From positions 1 through 64,000 of the forward strand of contig NZ_CP070977.1 of NCBI RefSeq assembly GCF_018417535.1: a DNA stretch of 64,000 bases, given 5' to 3'. How positions within the stretch are numbered: position 1 is the first letter of the stretch; each line of letters begins with the position of its first letter. Below, piece by piece: positions 53,507 to 62,886 of the stretch. Source of the stretch: Burkholderia pyrrocinia (GTDB lineage: Bacteria > Pseudomonadota > Gammaproteobacteria > Burkholderiales > Burkholderiaceae). The translations under genes and the position numbers were made by a program. The notes below the pieces were generated by a model. It saw nothing but the letters and a program-made list of their open reading frames with translations. It was not told the origin of the DNA and ran no database searches.

Positions 53507-55786
53507 ATGAAGTTTCGTTTCCCCGTCGTGATCATCGACGAAGATTTCCGCTCCGAGAACATCTCGGGCTCCGGCATCCGGGCGTTGGCCGAAGCGATCG
53601 AGAAAGAGGGCGTCGAAGTCCTCGGCCTCACGAGCTACGGCGATCTGACGTCATTCGCGCAGCAGTCGAGCCGCGCGTCGTGCTTCATCCTGTCGATCGA
53701 CGATGACGAACTCATGCTCGGCGAAACCGGCCCGGACGGCGAGCTGCCCGAGCTCGCGACCGCGATCATCGAGCTGCGCGCGTTCGTCACCGAAGTGCGC
53801 CGCCGCAACGCGGACATTCCGATCTTCCTGTACGGCGAGACGCGCACGTCGCGGCATCTGCCGAACGACATCCTGCGCGAGCTGCACGGCTTCATCCACA
53901 TGTTCGAGGACACGCCGGAGTTCGTCGCGCGCCACATCATCCGCGAGGCGAAGGTCTATCTCGACTCGCTCGCGCCGCCGTTCTTCAAGGAACTCGTCAA
54001 GTACGCGGACGAAGGCTCGTACTCGTGGCACTGCCCGGGCCACTCGGGCGGCGTCGCGTTCCTGAAGAACCCGCTCGGCCAGATGTTTCACCAGTTCTTC
54101 GGCGAGAACATGCTGCGCGCGGACGTCTGCAACGCGGTGGACGAACTCGGCCAGCTCCTCGACCACACGGGCCCGGTCGCGGCGTCCGAGCGCAATGCGG
54201 CGCGCATCTTCAGCGCCGATCACCTGTTCTTCGTGACCAACGGCACGTCGACGTCGAACAAGATCGTCTGGCACGCGACGGTGGCGCCGGGCGACATCGT
54301 GCTGGTCGACCGCAACTGCCACAAGTCGATCCTGCACGCGATCACGATGACGGGCGCGATTCCGGTGTTCCTCACGCCGACGCGCAACCATTTCGGCATC
54401 ATCGGGCCGATCCCGCGCGACGAATTCAAGCCGGAGAACATCCGCAAGAAGATCGAGGCGAATCCGTTCGCGCGCGAGGCGCTGCGCGAGAACCCGGACA
54501 TGAAGCCGCGGATCCTGACGATCACGCAGAGCACGTACGACGGCGTCGTCTACAACGTCGAGATGATCAAGGACCTGCTCGGCGACCTGCTCGACACGCT
54601 GCACTTCGACGAAGCGTGGCTGCCGCACGCGACGTTCCACGACTTCTACCGCGACATGCACGCGATCGGCGACGGCCGGCCGCGCACGGGCGCGCTCGTA
54701 TTCGCGACGCACTCGACGCACAAGCTGCTCGCGGGCATCTCGCAGGCGTCGCAGATCGTCGTGCAGGATTCGGAGAACCGCACGTTCGACAAGCACCGCT
54801 TCAACGAGGCGTACCTGATGCACACGTCGACGAGCCCGCAGTACGCGATCATCGCGTCGTGCGACGTCGCGGCCGCGATGATGGAGCCGCCGGGCGGCAC
54901 CGCGCTCGTCGAGGAATCGATCGCCGAGGCGATCGACTTCCGCCGCGCGATGCGCAAGGTCGACGCCGAATACGGCGACGACTGGTTCTTCAGCGTGTGG
55001 GGCCCGGACAACCTGTCGGAAGAAGGCATTGGTTCGCGCGAAGACTGGATGCTGAAGCCGAACGACCACTGGCACGGCTTCGGCCCGCTCGCGGAAGGCT
55101 TCAACATGCTCGACCCGATCAAGGCGACGATCATCACGCCGGGGCTCGACGTCGACGGCGAGTTCGGCGAGACGGGCATTCCGGCCGCGATCGTCACGAA
55201 GTACCTGGCCGAGCACGGGATCATCGTCGAGAAGACCGGCCTGTACTCGTTCTTCATCATGTTCACGATCGGCATCACGAAGGGCCGCTGGAACTCGATG
55301 GTAACCGAGCTGCAGCAGTTCAAGGACGACTACGACAACAACCAGCCGCTGTGGCGCGTGCTGCCGGAATTCGTCGCGCAGCATCCGCGCTACGAGCGCG
55401 TCGGCCTGCGCGACCTGTGCGCGCAGATCCACGACGTGTACCGCGCGAACGACATCGCCCGCCTGACGACCGAGATGTACCTGTCGGACATGGAGCCGGC
55501 GATGAAGCCGTCGGACGCGTTCGCGAAGCTCGCGCACCGCAAGATCGACCGCGTGCCGCTCGACGAGCTCGAAGGCCGCGTGACGAGCATCCTGCTCACG
55601 CCGTACCCGCCGGGCATTCCGCTGCTGATCCCGGGCGAGCGCTTCAACAAGACGATCGTGAACTACCTGCGGTTCGCGCGCGACTTCAACGAGCGTTTCC
55701 CGGGCTTTCACACCGACATCCACGGCCTCGTCGCGGAAGAGGTGAACGGCCGCGTCGAGTACTTCGTCGACTGCGTGCGCGACTGA
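53507..55786 (+). CDS. Orn/Lys/Arg decarboxylase, large AdiA-like type
   Basis: This 759-residue fold-type III PLP decarboxylase has an N-terminal receiver-like wing domain (VVIIDEDFRSENISGSG). The PLP core has HCPGHSGGVAF, DRNCHKSILHAITMTGA, LHFDEAWLPHA and ATHSTHKLLAGISQASQ, with the Schiff-base lysine at Lys406. The C-terminal part includes SILLTPYPPGIPLLIPGERF. It resembles E. coli AdiA in order and motifs, so arginine is a likely substrate, but lysine or ornithine cannot be excluded. The product would be a polyamine precursor or an acid-resistance amine. Its stop overlaps the next start (TGATG). Confidence 0.92.
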   Translation: MKFRFPVVIIDEDFRSENISGSGIRALAEAIEKEGVEVLGLTSYGDLTSFAQQSSRASCFILSIDDDELMLGETGPDGELPELATAIIELRAFVTEVRRRNADIPIFLYGETRTSRHLPNDILRELHGFIHMFEDTPEFVARHIIREAKVYLDSLAPPFFKELVKYADEGSYSWHCPGHSGGVAFLKNPLGQMFHQFFGENMLRADVCNAVDELGQLLDHTGPVAASERNAARIFSADHLFFVTNGTSTSNKIVWHATVAPGDIVLVDRNCHKSILHAITMTGAIPVFLTPTRNHFGIIGPIPRDEFKPENIRKKIEANPFAREALRENPDMKPRILTITQSTYDGVVYNVEMIKDLLGDLLDTLHFDEAWLPHATFHDFYRDMHAIGDGRPRTGALVFATHSTHKLLAGISQASQIVVQDSENRTFDKHRFNEAYLMHTSTSPQYAIIASCDVAAAMMEPPGGTALVEESIAEAIDFRRAMRKVDAEYGDDWFFSVWGPDNLSEEGIGSREDWMLKPNDHWHGFGPLAEGFNMLDPIKATIITPGLDVDGEFGETGIPAAIVTKYLAEHGIIVEKTGLYSFFIMFTIGITKGRWNSMVTELQQFKDDYDNNQPLWRVLPEFVAQHPRYERVGLRDLCAQIHDVYRANDIARLTTEMYLSDMEPAMKPSDAFAKLAHRKIDRVPLDELEGRVTSILLTPYPPGIPLLIPGERFNKTIVNYLRFARDFNERFPGFHTDIHGLVAEEVNGRVEYFVDCVRD

Positions 55787-56571
55787 TGGCGACGCACGGA
55801 CGATTCCGGGCGATGCGCGCGGCGCTGGCCGCGCTCGTCGTCTGGGCGGCAGGGTCGGCGGGGCTGGCGGGGTTCGGCGTCGCACACGCGGAAGTCGCCG
55901 CGGCCGACCCGATCGACGTCGCGATGCGGCAATGCCTCGCGCGGCGCGACCGGTCGTCGACGGCCGGCCAGATCCAGTGCATGGGCGAAGCGCAGCAGCA
56001 GTGGCAGACGGTGATGGACGGCGCGTACCAGCGCCTGTTGAAGGATGCGCCGGCCGACGCGAAGCGCGGCTGGCAGGACAGCCAGCGCCGCTGGGTCACG
56101 TGGCGCAAGGATGAAGTCCATCTGCTGAAGGCCGTGTACGACACGACGCGCGGCACCGCGTACGCGATGTCGAGCGCCGACATGCAGTTGCAGCCCGTGC
56201 GCGATCGCGCGCTGGCGCTGCGCGGCGCGGCCGATCGTTATGCGCCGCCGCCCGCCGCCGCGCCGGTCGCGGCCACGAGCGGCGCGCAGGGCGGCGCGAC
56301 CGCGCCGCGCGATCCGGCCGTGCGCCGCGTGCGGCCGTGCGAACAGGATGCCGTGTGCGAGCACGCGCTGTTCGACCTGAACCGTTATTACCAGAAGCTG
56401 CGTCGCAAGATGCCTGCGCATTCGGCCGCGACGCTAGTGCGCGCGCAGCGCGCGTGGGTCGCGTTCCGCGATGCGACGGCGCCGCTCGTCGGCGAGGACG
56501 GGCGCGTGGACCTGATCGGCGCGCGGATCGCGACGATGAAGCGGTTGTCGGAGACGGCTGGCAACAAGTGA
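55786..56571 (+). CDS. Periplasmic protein with two LprI-like (DUF1311) repeats
   Basis: This 261-residue protein has a signal peptide ending AHA (residue 35). Two similar domains are each built of helices with paired Cys and a W/F-rich motif: QQQWQTVMDGAYQRL...RRWVTWRKDE (about 60-110) and ALFDLNRYYQKLRRKM...RAWVAFRDA (about 197-235). A Pro/Ala linker separates them. The pattern is that of the LprI/DUF1311 lysozyme-inhibitor-like family. ATG 55786 shares its A with the decarboxylase stop, so translation is coupled. A functional link to the decarboxylase is not obvious. Confidence 0.8.
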   Translation: MATHGRFRAMRAALAALVVWAAGSAGLAGFGVAHAEVAAADPIDVAMRQCLARRDRSSTAGQIQCMGEAQQQWQTVMDGAYQRLLKDAPADAKRGWQDSQRRWVTWRKDEVHLLKAVYDTTRGTAYAMSSADMQLQPVRDRALALRGAADRYAPPPAAAPVAATSGAQGGATAPRDPAVRRVRPCEQDAVCEHALFDLNRYYQKLRRKMPAHSAATLVRAQRAWVAFRDATAPLVGEDGRVDLIGARIATMKRLSETAGNK

Positions 56572-56613
56572 CGAGTAACAGCCGTCGCGACGCCGGTCGT
56601 TCGACGCCAAGAC

Positions 56614-56640
56614 AAAACGGGCACCCTTGGGTGCCCGTTT
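56614..56640. terminator. Terminator between the LprI-like and HAD genes
   Basis: AAACGGGCACCC-TTG-GGTGCCCGTTT is a perfect 12-bp stem between convergent genes, with a short A tract on the left and three T on the right. Confidence 0.8.
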
Positions 56641-56683
56641 GCATGTGGCGGCGTGCAACGCGCCGCGTTTCGCGCTCGCGTGC

Positions 56684-57367
56684 TTACGCGGGTCGTTGCG
56701 TGTCGTGCCGGCCGAACCACGACGGCACGAGAGCGACCGCATCGTCGAGCGATGCGAGCACGTGAAGGCTCAGCGCGACGATTTCGGGCGTCGGCGCCTT
56801 CAGGTCGGGCACGGTGACGACCGACGCGCCGGCGCCGGCGGCCGATTGCGCGCCGAAGTCGCTGTCCTCGAACGCGACGCACGCGTGCGCCGGCACGCCG
56901 AGGCGTTCGGCCGCGAGCCGGTAGACGGCCGGATCGGGCTTGCCGCGCGCGACTTCGTCGCCGCCCGCGATCGCGTGGAAGAACGGCAGCACGCCGACCG
57001 CGTCGAGCCGCGCGCGGATCACGTCGCACGCGGACGACGACGCGACCGCGCACGGAATGCCGGCCTGCGCGAGCGCGTCGAGCAGCGCGAACGCGCCGGG
57101 CTTCAGCGGAAACTTCGGATGGGGCTCGGGCGCCGCGAGCCGTTCGCGTACGCGGGTGCGCACGGCGTCGAACGTATCGGGGTTGCCGATCAGCCGCGCC
57201 AGGGTGACCTGGCCTTCGGCGAACGAGCGGCCGACGATCTGCAGGTAGTCGGTGGCCGTCAGCGCGACACCGTGCGCATTCGACACGTCGATCCACGTGT
57301 TCATGATGGTCCGCTCGGAATCGACGAGCAGGCCGTCCATGTCGAAGAGCGCGGCGGAAAAGGTCAT
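56684..57367 (-). CDS. HAD family hydrolase, beta-phosphoglucomutase-like
   Basis: This 227-residue protein has haloacid-dehalogenase motif I FDMDGLLVDSE (Asp9, Asp11), motif II SSSACDVI, Lys in GKPDPAVYRLAAERLG and motif III FEDSDFGAQSA. A helical cap sits between motifs I and II. This subclass includes sugar-phosphate phosphatases (YniC/HxpB, YcjU) and mutases; the substrate is not predictable. ATG 57367 begins at the first strand. Confidence 0.9.
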   Translation of the reverse strand: MTFSAALFDMDGLLVDSERTIMNTWIDVSNAHGVALTATDYLQIVGRSFAEGQVTLARLIGNPDTFDAVRTRVRERLAAPEPHPKFPLKPGAFALLDALAQAGIPCAVASSSACDVIRARLDAVGVLPFFHAIAGGDEVARGKPDPAVYRLAAERLGVPAHACVAFEDSDFGAQSAAGAGASVVTVPDLKAPTPEIVALSLHVLASLDDAVALVPSWFGRHDTQRPA

Positions 57368-57421
57368 CGGCGGCATCCGGGAAGCGGGGCAGGCAACGGG
57401 CGGCGCGACGGCCGCCCGAAT

Positions 57422-57447
57422 GAAAAACGGACGCCGAAGGCGTCCGT
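57422..57447 (-). terminator. Terminator of argH
   Basis: On the minus strand ACGGACGCC-TTC-GGCGTCCGT is followed by TTTTTC, 14 bp after the argH stop. Confidence 0.88.
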
Positions 57448-57461
57448 CCGGAACAGCGGGC

Positions 57462-58871
57462 TTACTGGCCGAGCGCGGCGCGGGCAGCCTTGACCGCCGC
57501 GCGCACCTGGTCCGGTGCGGTACCGCCCGGATGGTTGCGGCTCGCGACCGAACCCTCGAGCGTCAGGTAGCCGAACACGTCGTCGCCGATCAGGTGCGCG
57601 ACGTTCGGCAGCTCCTGCTTCATCTCGTCGAGCGTCAGGTCGGCGAGATCGATGCCGCGATCGTCGCAGATCCGCACCGCGTGCGCGACGGCTTCGTGCG
57701 CATCGCGGAACGGCAGGCCGCGCTTTACGAGGTAGTCGGCGAGGTCGGTGGCGGTCGAGAAGCCCTGCAGCGCGGCTGCGCGCATCGCATCCGGCTTCAC
57801 GGTGATGCCGGCGACCATTTCGGCGAAGATCCGCAGCGTGTCGGCGACGGTGTCGACCGTGTCGAACAGCGGTTCCTTGTCTTCCTGGTTGTCCTTGTTG
57901 TACGCGAGCGGCTGGCCCTTCATCAGCGTCAGGAGCGCCATCAGGTGGCCGTTCACGCGGCCCGTCTTGCCGCGCGCGAGTTCCGGCACGTCCGGGTTCT
58001 TCTTCTGCGGCATGATCGAGCTGCCGGTGCAGAAGCGGTCGGCGATGTCGATGAAGCCGACGCGCGGGCTCATCCACAGCACGAGTTCTTCGGAGAAACG
58101 CGACACATGGGTCATCACGAGTGCGGAGGCTGCCGTGAATTCGATCGCGAAGTCGCGATCGGACACAGCGTCGAGCGAGTTCGCGCAGATGCCGTCGAAG
58201 CCGAGCGTCTTCGCGACCGCGTGGCGGTCGATCGGGTAGCTCGTGCCCGCGAGCGCGGCCGCGCCGAGCGGCAGGCGGTTCACGCGCGTGCGGCAGTCGC
58301 GCATGCGCTCAGCGTCGCGCGAGAACATCTCGACGTACGCGAGCAGGTGGTGGCCGAACGTGACGGGCTGCGCGACCTGCAGGTGCGTGAAGCCCGGCAT
58401 GATCGTGTCGGCGTTCTGTTCCGCGAGGTCGAGCAGCGCGCCGCGCAGGTCGTTCAGCAGGCCGCCGATGCGGTCGATTTCGCCACGCAGCCACAGGCGG
58501 ATGTCGGTCGCGACCTGGTCGTTGCGCGAGCGGCCCGTGTGCAGGCGCTTGCCGGCATCGCCGATCAGCGCGGTCAGGCGCGCCTCGATGTTCAGGTGGA
58601 CGTCTTCCAGGTCGAGCTGCCATTCGAATTCGCCGCGCTCGATCTCGCCCTTGATCTGCGTCATCCCGCGTTCGATCGCGGCCAGGTCGTCGGCGCTGAT
58701 GATCTTCTGCGCGGCGAGCATGTTCGCGTGCGCGAGCGAGCCGGCGATGTCGACGAGCGCGAGGCGCTTGTCGAAAAACACCGACGACGTGTAGCGCTTG
58801 ACCAGCTCCGACATCGGTTCCGAGAAGCGGGCCGACCAGGCCTCGCCCTTTTTGTGCAGTTGGGACGTCAT
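57462..58871 (-). CDS. argH: Argininosuccinate lyase ArgH
   Basis: This 469-residue fumarase/aspartase-superfamily enzyme splits argininosuccinate to arginine and fumarate. The family signature [12 protein letters not shown] is at about residues 281-292, with [17 protein letters not shown] and [23 protein letters not shown] 58871 gives the usual start; an in-frame ATG further upstream adds unconserved sequence. It stands alone, with its own terminator. Confidence 0.96.
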   Translation of the reverse strand: MTSQLHKKGEAWSARFSEPMSELVKRYTSSVFFDKRLALVDIAGSLAHANMLAAQKIISADDLAAIERGMTQIKGEIERGEFEWQLDLEDVHLNIEARLTALIGDAGKRLHTGRSRNDQVATDIRLWLRGEIDRIGGLLNDLRGALLDLAEQNADTIMPGFTHLQVAQPVTFGHHLLAYVEMFSRDAERMRDCRTRVNRLPLGAAALAGTSYPIDRHAVAKTLGFDGICANSLDAVSDRDFAIEFTAASALVMTHVSRFSEELVLWMSPRVGFIDIADRFCTGSSIMPQKKNPDVPELARGKTGRVNGHLMALLTLMKGQPLAYNKDNQEDKEPLFDTVDTVADTLRIFAEMVAGITVKPDAMRAAALQGFSTATDLADYLVKRGLPFRDAHEAVAHAVRICDDRGIDLADLTLDEMKQELPNVAHLIGDDVFGYLTLEGSVASRNHPGGTAPDQVRAAVKAARAALGQ

Positions 58872-58959
58872 GGCGATTCTTCGAAGGGGAGTTGGGCGGC
58901 GTGCGCCGCCGAGGGAATCTCGCGATTCTAACATTCGCGAGCCCGGCGGCCGGCGCGGG

Positions 58960-61266
58960 CTAGCGGGGCGTGCAGGTCAGCGGGCCGATCCGCGGCAGCG
59001 TGCCGTCGTCCGGCCGCTGGTACGCGAACGCGACGACGCAGTCGTGGCCGTCGCCCGAGATTTCCAGGCGGTTGGTCGCGACCAGGCCGTCGACGAACGT
59101 GAGGCCGTCGTAGCCGACGATCGTGCGCTGGCCGCTTTCGACGTGACGGACTTCGAGCCCCGGCGGCAGCGGCTTGCCGTCGGGCGTGCGCAGCACGATC
59201 GACGCCGCGCTGTAGCGGGTGACCGCGAAATGCGCGAGCACGCCGGAGCGCGCCTGCGGCGCGAGGTCGAGCGCCGTGCCGGCGATCCGCGCATCGGCGG
59301 GCAGCCGGGTGCCGTCGATCGCGACGCGGTTGTTCTGGTACGCATTGAGATCCGGAACGAGCAGGTAGCCGGCGCGGTCGGTTTCGCCGATCAGCCGGTT
59401 CTGGTGCAGCACGGGCACGTGCCCCGTGTCGGTCGACACCAGCGCGAAACCGTCGTCGATGCGGCGCGCGGTCATCACGCGGCCGTCCATCAGCACGAAC
59501 GCGCCTGTGACGTCGACCGACGCGTTGCCGCGCCCGCCGAACGACTGCGCGAGCAGCGTGATTTCGCCGGCACGGCCGAGATATTGCAGTTGCCCCTGCC
59601 CGTAGCGCATTGCGCCGTTCGCGCCGGCCTGCACGTTCCAGCCGAAGCCGCCGCCGTAGTCGGGCGGCCGCGATGCGTTGGCCGCGTAGGTCGATTCGCC
59701 GTTCTGCCGGCCGCTGTTGACCGTGACCGACGTGTTGCCGCCGAGGCCGATGCTCAGGCTGGCGAAGAAGCCGCGCGTGTCGCGCTGCCGGAAATCCTGG
59801 AACGCGCTGAGCGTGAGCGAGGTCAGCATGCCGAGATTGACGAGATACGCGACCGAGCCGATGCGCGACGCGGCGGCCCCCGGGTACTTGAGGGCGAGAT
59901 AGCTGAACGACAGCGTCTGCGCGCGCAGGAACGGGAACGAGAGCGTGACGCGGTCGGTCGCGCTCGATACCGGCGTGCCTTCGCGCGTGCCGAGGTCGCC
60001 GTAGCCGCCGAAGGCGCGCAGCGTCTGCGCGTCGATCGAGAAACGTTGCGCCACGTACTGGTAGCCGAGGCCGGCCTGGATGCCCGCGTCGCGTCCCCCG
60101 CTGAGCGCGAGCGACGCATTCGCGACGCCGCCGCCGACCCGCGCGAGCACGCCCGCGCCGCCGTTGTAGACGCCGGCCGTCGCTTCCGCGTGTGCCTCGA
60201 CGGTCAGCCGCTCGCTGATGCCGTAGCGCAGCGAGCCGCTCGCGGCCGGCGTGCGCGCATAGTCGAACGTATCCACGCCATAGGCGCGGCGCAGGAAGCC
60301 CGCTTCGAGCGAATAGCTCGCGAGACCGGGCGCGAGCATGCGCGTGTCGATGTAGAGCGGCAGCGACGTCGCGATCGTGCGGCCGAGCGCATCGCGCGTG
60401 ACGACGGTCGCGTTGCCCGCGCCGGTGATGCCCGGCACGCTGTTGATCACGAACGGCCCGCTCGGCACGTCGCCGCTGAACTGGCGCACGTTGTTCACGT
60501 ACAGGTCGACCGACGACGGCACGACCGCGCTGCCGGACAGCGCGGGCACCGGGAACGTCACGAGGTCGGGGCGCAGCCCGAAGTTGCTGCGCCACTGCAC
60601 GCCGCCCAGGCGCAGCGAGCGGGTCCACGACAGCGACGACGAGATCGTGTCGCCGATTTGCGTCGTCGTGAGCGTGGCCGGATTGGAACGGGCCCACGAC
60701 GTGTCGTAGCGCACGTAGCGCTGGCGGTCGTCGTACAGGTACGCGATGCCGGAGTTGCTGAACACGCCGGCCGGGTCGAAGTAGCGCGCCTCGCTCCAGA
60801 TCGCGAGCGGCGCGTGCGCGGCGGTCTGCGCATAGGCGTCGTAGTTCAGCACGACGCCGCGCCCGGACGTGGCGGGCGGCACGGCGGCGAGCGCGCGCGT
60901 GTCGAACGTGTGCGGAATGCGCAGCGCGTCGGGCACGCGCAGGTCGAGCGTTTGCCGGCCCGCGTCGTAGTCGTACGACAGACCGGCGAGCGTGTCGAGC
61001 GCGACGAGCGCATTCGACGGCGCGCGCGTCCGGTTGCCGGCCGCGATGCCGAGGTCGTTCAGGTCCGCGGACGCCGCGTAGAGCCGCCCGTCGATCTGCT
61101 GGAAACGCGCGATCCGGTGCGTCGGCTCGCCGTTGAGCGACACGTCGAGATACAGCCCGCCGGCTTCGGGCGCTGCGGCAGGCGGCGCGGGCGCCGGCTG
61201 CGCAAGGGGATAGGCGGCGCGCAACGCGAGCGTGAGCGCCGCGGCGGCGAGCCGGGCGCGCCGCAT
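58960..61266 (-). CDS. Outer-membrane fimbrial usher, Csu (sigma) type
   Basis: This usher of about 768 residues has a signal peptide ([22 protein letters not shown]). An N-terminal chaperone-binding domain ([20 protein letters not shown]) precedes the barrel and plug region ([35 protein letters not shown]). C-terminal domains follow. It secretes and assembles subunits delivered by the chaperone encoded upstream. Shorter than P-pilus ushers, it fits the archaic CsuD branch. ATG 61311 is an alternative that would put 15 residues before the signal; 61266 is preferred. Confidence 0.9.
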   Translation of the reverse strand: MRRARLAAAALTLALRAAYPLAQPAPAPPAAAPEAGGLYLDVSLNGEPTHRIARFQQIDGRLYAASADLNDLGIAAGNRTRAPSNALVALDTLAGLSYDYDAGRQTLDLRVPDALRIPHTFDTRALAAVPPATSGRGVVLNYDAYAQTAAHAPLAIWSEARYFDPAGVFSNSGIAYLYDDRQRYVRYDTSWARSNPATLTTTQIGDTISSSLSWTRSLRLGGVQWRSNFGLRPDLVTFPVPALSGSAVVPSSVDLYVNNVRQFSGDVPSGPFVINSVPGITGAGNATVVTRDALGRTIATSLPLYIDTRMLAPGLASYSLEAGFLRRAYGVDTFDYARTPAASGSLRYGISERLTVEAHAEATAGVYNGGAGVLARVGGGVANASLALSGGRDAGIQAGLGYQYVAQRFSIDAQTLRAFGGYGDLGTREGTPVSSATDRVTLSFPFLRAQTLSFSYLALKYPGAAASRIGSVAYLVNLGMLTSLTLSAFQDFRQRDTRGFFASLSIGLGGNTSVTVNSGRQNGESTYAANASRPPDYGGGFGWNVQAGANGAMRYGQGQLQYLGRAGEITLLAQSFGGRGNASVDVTGAFVLMDGRVMTARRIDDGFALVSTDTGHVPVLHQNRLIGETDRAGYLLVPDLNAYQNNRVAIDGTRLPADARIAGTALDLAPQARSGVLAHFAVTRYSAASIVLRTPDGKPLPPGLEVRHVESGQRTIVGYDGLTFVDGLVATNRLEISGDGHDCVVAFAYQRPDDGTLPRIGPLTCTPR

Positions 61267-61336
61267 GGCGCAGGTCGTCGGGAGGGCATCGCGCGTCGGC
61301 GGCACGGGCAACGTGGCGGGTTCGGGCCCGTTCGCG

Positions 61337-62047
61337 TCAGGGCGGCGTCAGCCGGGCGTCGACCGGCTGGGTATTGACCGTCGCCTGGATCCTGACGAAC
61401 GGCGCCGCATTCGCGTCGAGCTTGAGCGGCCAGTGCCGCGTGCTGCCCGCGAGCGCATAGCCGAGCAACCCGCGCGTGACGTCGTGGGCGGTGCCTTGCG
61501 CATCGACGAGCCGGACCGCCGCGATTTGGGCACGGCGGCCGCCGCGATTCTCGACCGCCAGCCGCAGGCCTTGCGCGTCGTGCTCGATACGCCAGTCGAG
61601 GCGAGGCGGCGTGGGCGCCGTGGCGGGTTCGACGAACACGGGTACCGAGTAGCGCAGCCGGATCGTGATGCCGTTCGCGACCGGTGCGCCCGGCGCGGGC
61701 AGCTCGTCGATCAGCACGCGATAGCTTTCCTCGGCGGTCGGGGTGTCGCGCGCCGTGCGCACGAGCCGGATCACCTGTTCGGCATTCGCGCCGATCTGCA
61801 GCAGCGGCGGCGAAGCGGCGAGCGCGTCGGTCGGCGTCATCACGTCGGCGCCGTTTTCCTGGGTCCACCGGTACGTGCGGACCTGGCCGTAGATGGGCTG
61901 TGCGCCGGGATTGCTGAGCGCGACGCTGGCCGCCGTGGCCGACGTCGGCAGCTCGATCGTCACGGGCGAGATCTGCAGCGTGGCGGCGGACGCGACCGCC
62001 GCCGACGCGGCGCACAGCGCGGCGAGCCCGCGCAGAAGATACGTCAC
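61337..62047 (-). CDS. Fimbrial periplasmic chaperone, CsuC-like
   Basis: This 236-residue PapD-fold protein has a signal peptide (ending AASA, about residue 21). LQISPVTIELPTSATAASVALSNPG is the first strand pair. TAEESYRVLIDELP holds the conserved donor-strand region. It caps spore-coat-U pilins and hands them to the usher. It begins 7 bp after the pilin stop and is followed by the usher gene after 70 bp, forming one operon. Confidence 0.9.
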   Translation of the reverse strand: MTYLLRGLAALCAASAAVASAATLQISPVTIELPTSATAASVALSNPGAQPIYGQVRTYRWTQENGADVMTPTDALAASPPLLQIGANAEQVIRLVRTARDTPTAEESYRVLIDELPAPGAPVANGITIRLRYSVPVFVEPATAPTPPRLDWRIEHDAQGLRLAVENRGGRRAQIAAVRLVDAQGTAHDVTRGLLGYALAGSTRHWPLKLDANAAPFVRIQATVNTQPVDARLTPP

Positions 62048-62053
62048 GGCGGG

Positions 62054-62590
62054 TCAGAAGTAGACGGTCGCGGTGACGGTCGACTGGTACGTATCGGGCT
62101 TCGGCGTCGCCTGCGTGGGCACCTGCCCGTAGACGTTCAGCGTCTGCGCGGAGCCGGTGCCGGTGCCGCCGACCGTGTCGGTGCCCTGCGTGTTGCCCCA
62201 GACCGTCGCGTGGCCCGAGTCCTGGTAGATCTGGTAGCCGACCGTCGTGCTCGTGTTGCCGCTGGCGGTGCCGGCCATCAGCCGGCTGCCGACCGTCGAG
62301 CCCGACACGCCGCCGCCGTCGAGCCCGACGTTGTACGGCGTCGAGTTCGTGCAGGTGACGGAGAGCGTGGTCTGCTGGTTGATCGCCGACGCGAGCACGC
62401 CGGACGTGCCGAATGCGAGCGGATTCGCGGCGATCGTGCAGTTCGCCTGGATCGTCAGCGTGACGTTGAATTGCGAGGTGGCGGTGCCGTTCGAGTAGGT
62501 GGCAGCGACGGTGACGGGTTGCAGTGCCGGTGCGAGCGCGAGGGTGGCCGCGAGCACGACCGGGAGGACACGACGTCGGGTATCGTTCAT
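62054..62590 (-). CDS. Spore coat U domain fimbrial subunit (Csu-type pilin)
   Basis: This 178-residue protein has a signal peptide (VLPVVLAATLALAPALQPVTVAA). One spore-coat-U domain follows, with the donor-strand segment at its start (TSQFNVTLTIQANC), LAFGTSGVLAS, VGYQIYQDSGHATVWG and the closing YQSTVTATVYF. It is the likely major subunit. An AGGAGA ribosome-binding site precedes ATG 62590. The C-terminal half strongly resembles the second domain of the divergent adhesin-like protein. Confidence 0.9.
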   Translation of the reverse strand: MNDTRRRVLPVVLAATLALAPALQPVTVAATYSNGTATSQFNVTLTIQANCTIAANPLAFGTSGVLASAINQQTTLSVTCTNSTPYNVGLDGGGVSGSTVGSRLMAGTASGNTSTTVGYQIYQDSGHATVWGNTQGTDTVGGTGTGSAQTLNVYGQVPTQATPKPDTYQSTVTATVYF

Positions 62591-62780
62591 TGTGGTTGTC
62601 TCCTGCCGTTCAAGGGGTGCCGCCGGCTCGCGGGTGCCATCCGCGTGGTGCGTCGCCGTGTCGACCGAACAGCGCTGTCGTTCGTGGAAGCCTACTCCAC
62701 GCACTCGGTCGCCCGCAATGGTAAAAATGCCGATAGGGAACGCATTGTCCGGAGTTCCGGCTATCTTGCTATCCACGGGT

Positions 62781-62794
62781 TTGACATGGATCAA
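62781..62794. promoter_or_regulatory. Candidate FNR/ANR box in the fimbrial divergent promoter
   Basis: TTGAC-ATGG-ATCAA matches the FNR/ANR consensus TTGAT-N4-ATCAA at nine of ten fixed bases and sits in a longer perfect inverted repeat, GTTTGA-CATGGA-TCAAAC (62779-62796). It lies 92 bp before the adhesin-like start and 190 bp before the pilin start. It suggests control by an oxygen- or cAMP-type CRP/FNR regulator. Confidence 0.5.
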
Positions 62795-62886
62795 ACGCCG
62801 GCGTGAGCGTCCGGTACGCCGGCGGATACCATGGCGGGTGCCCGGACGGAGATCGTGGCGGAAGGGGCGCATTTTCGGGGGAACGC

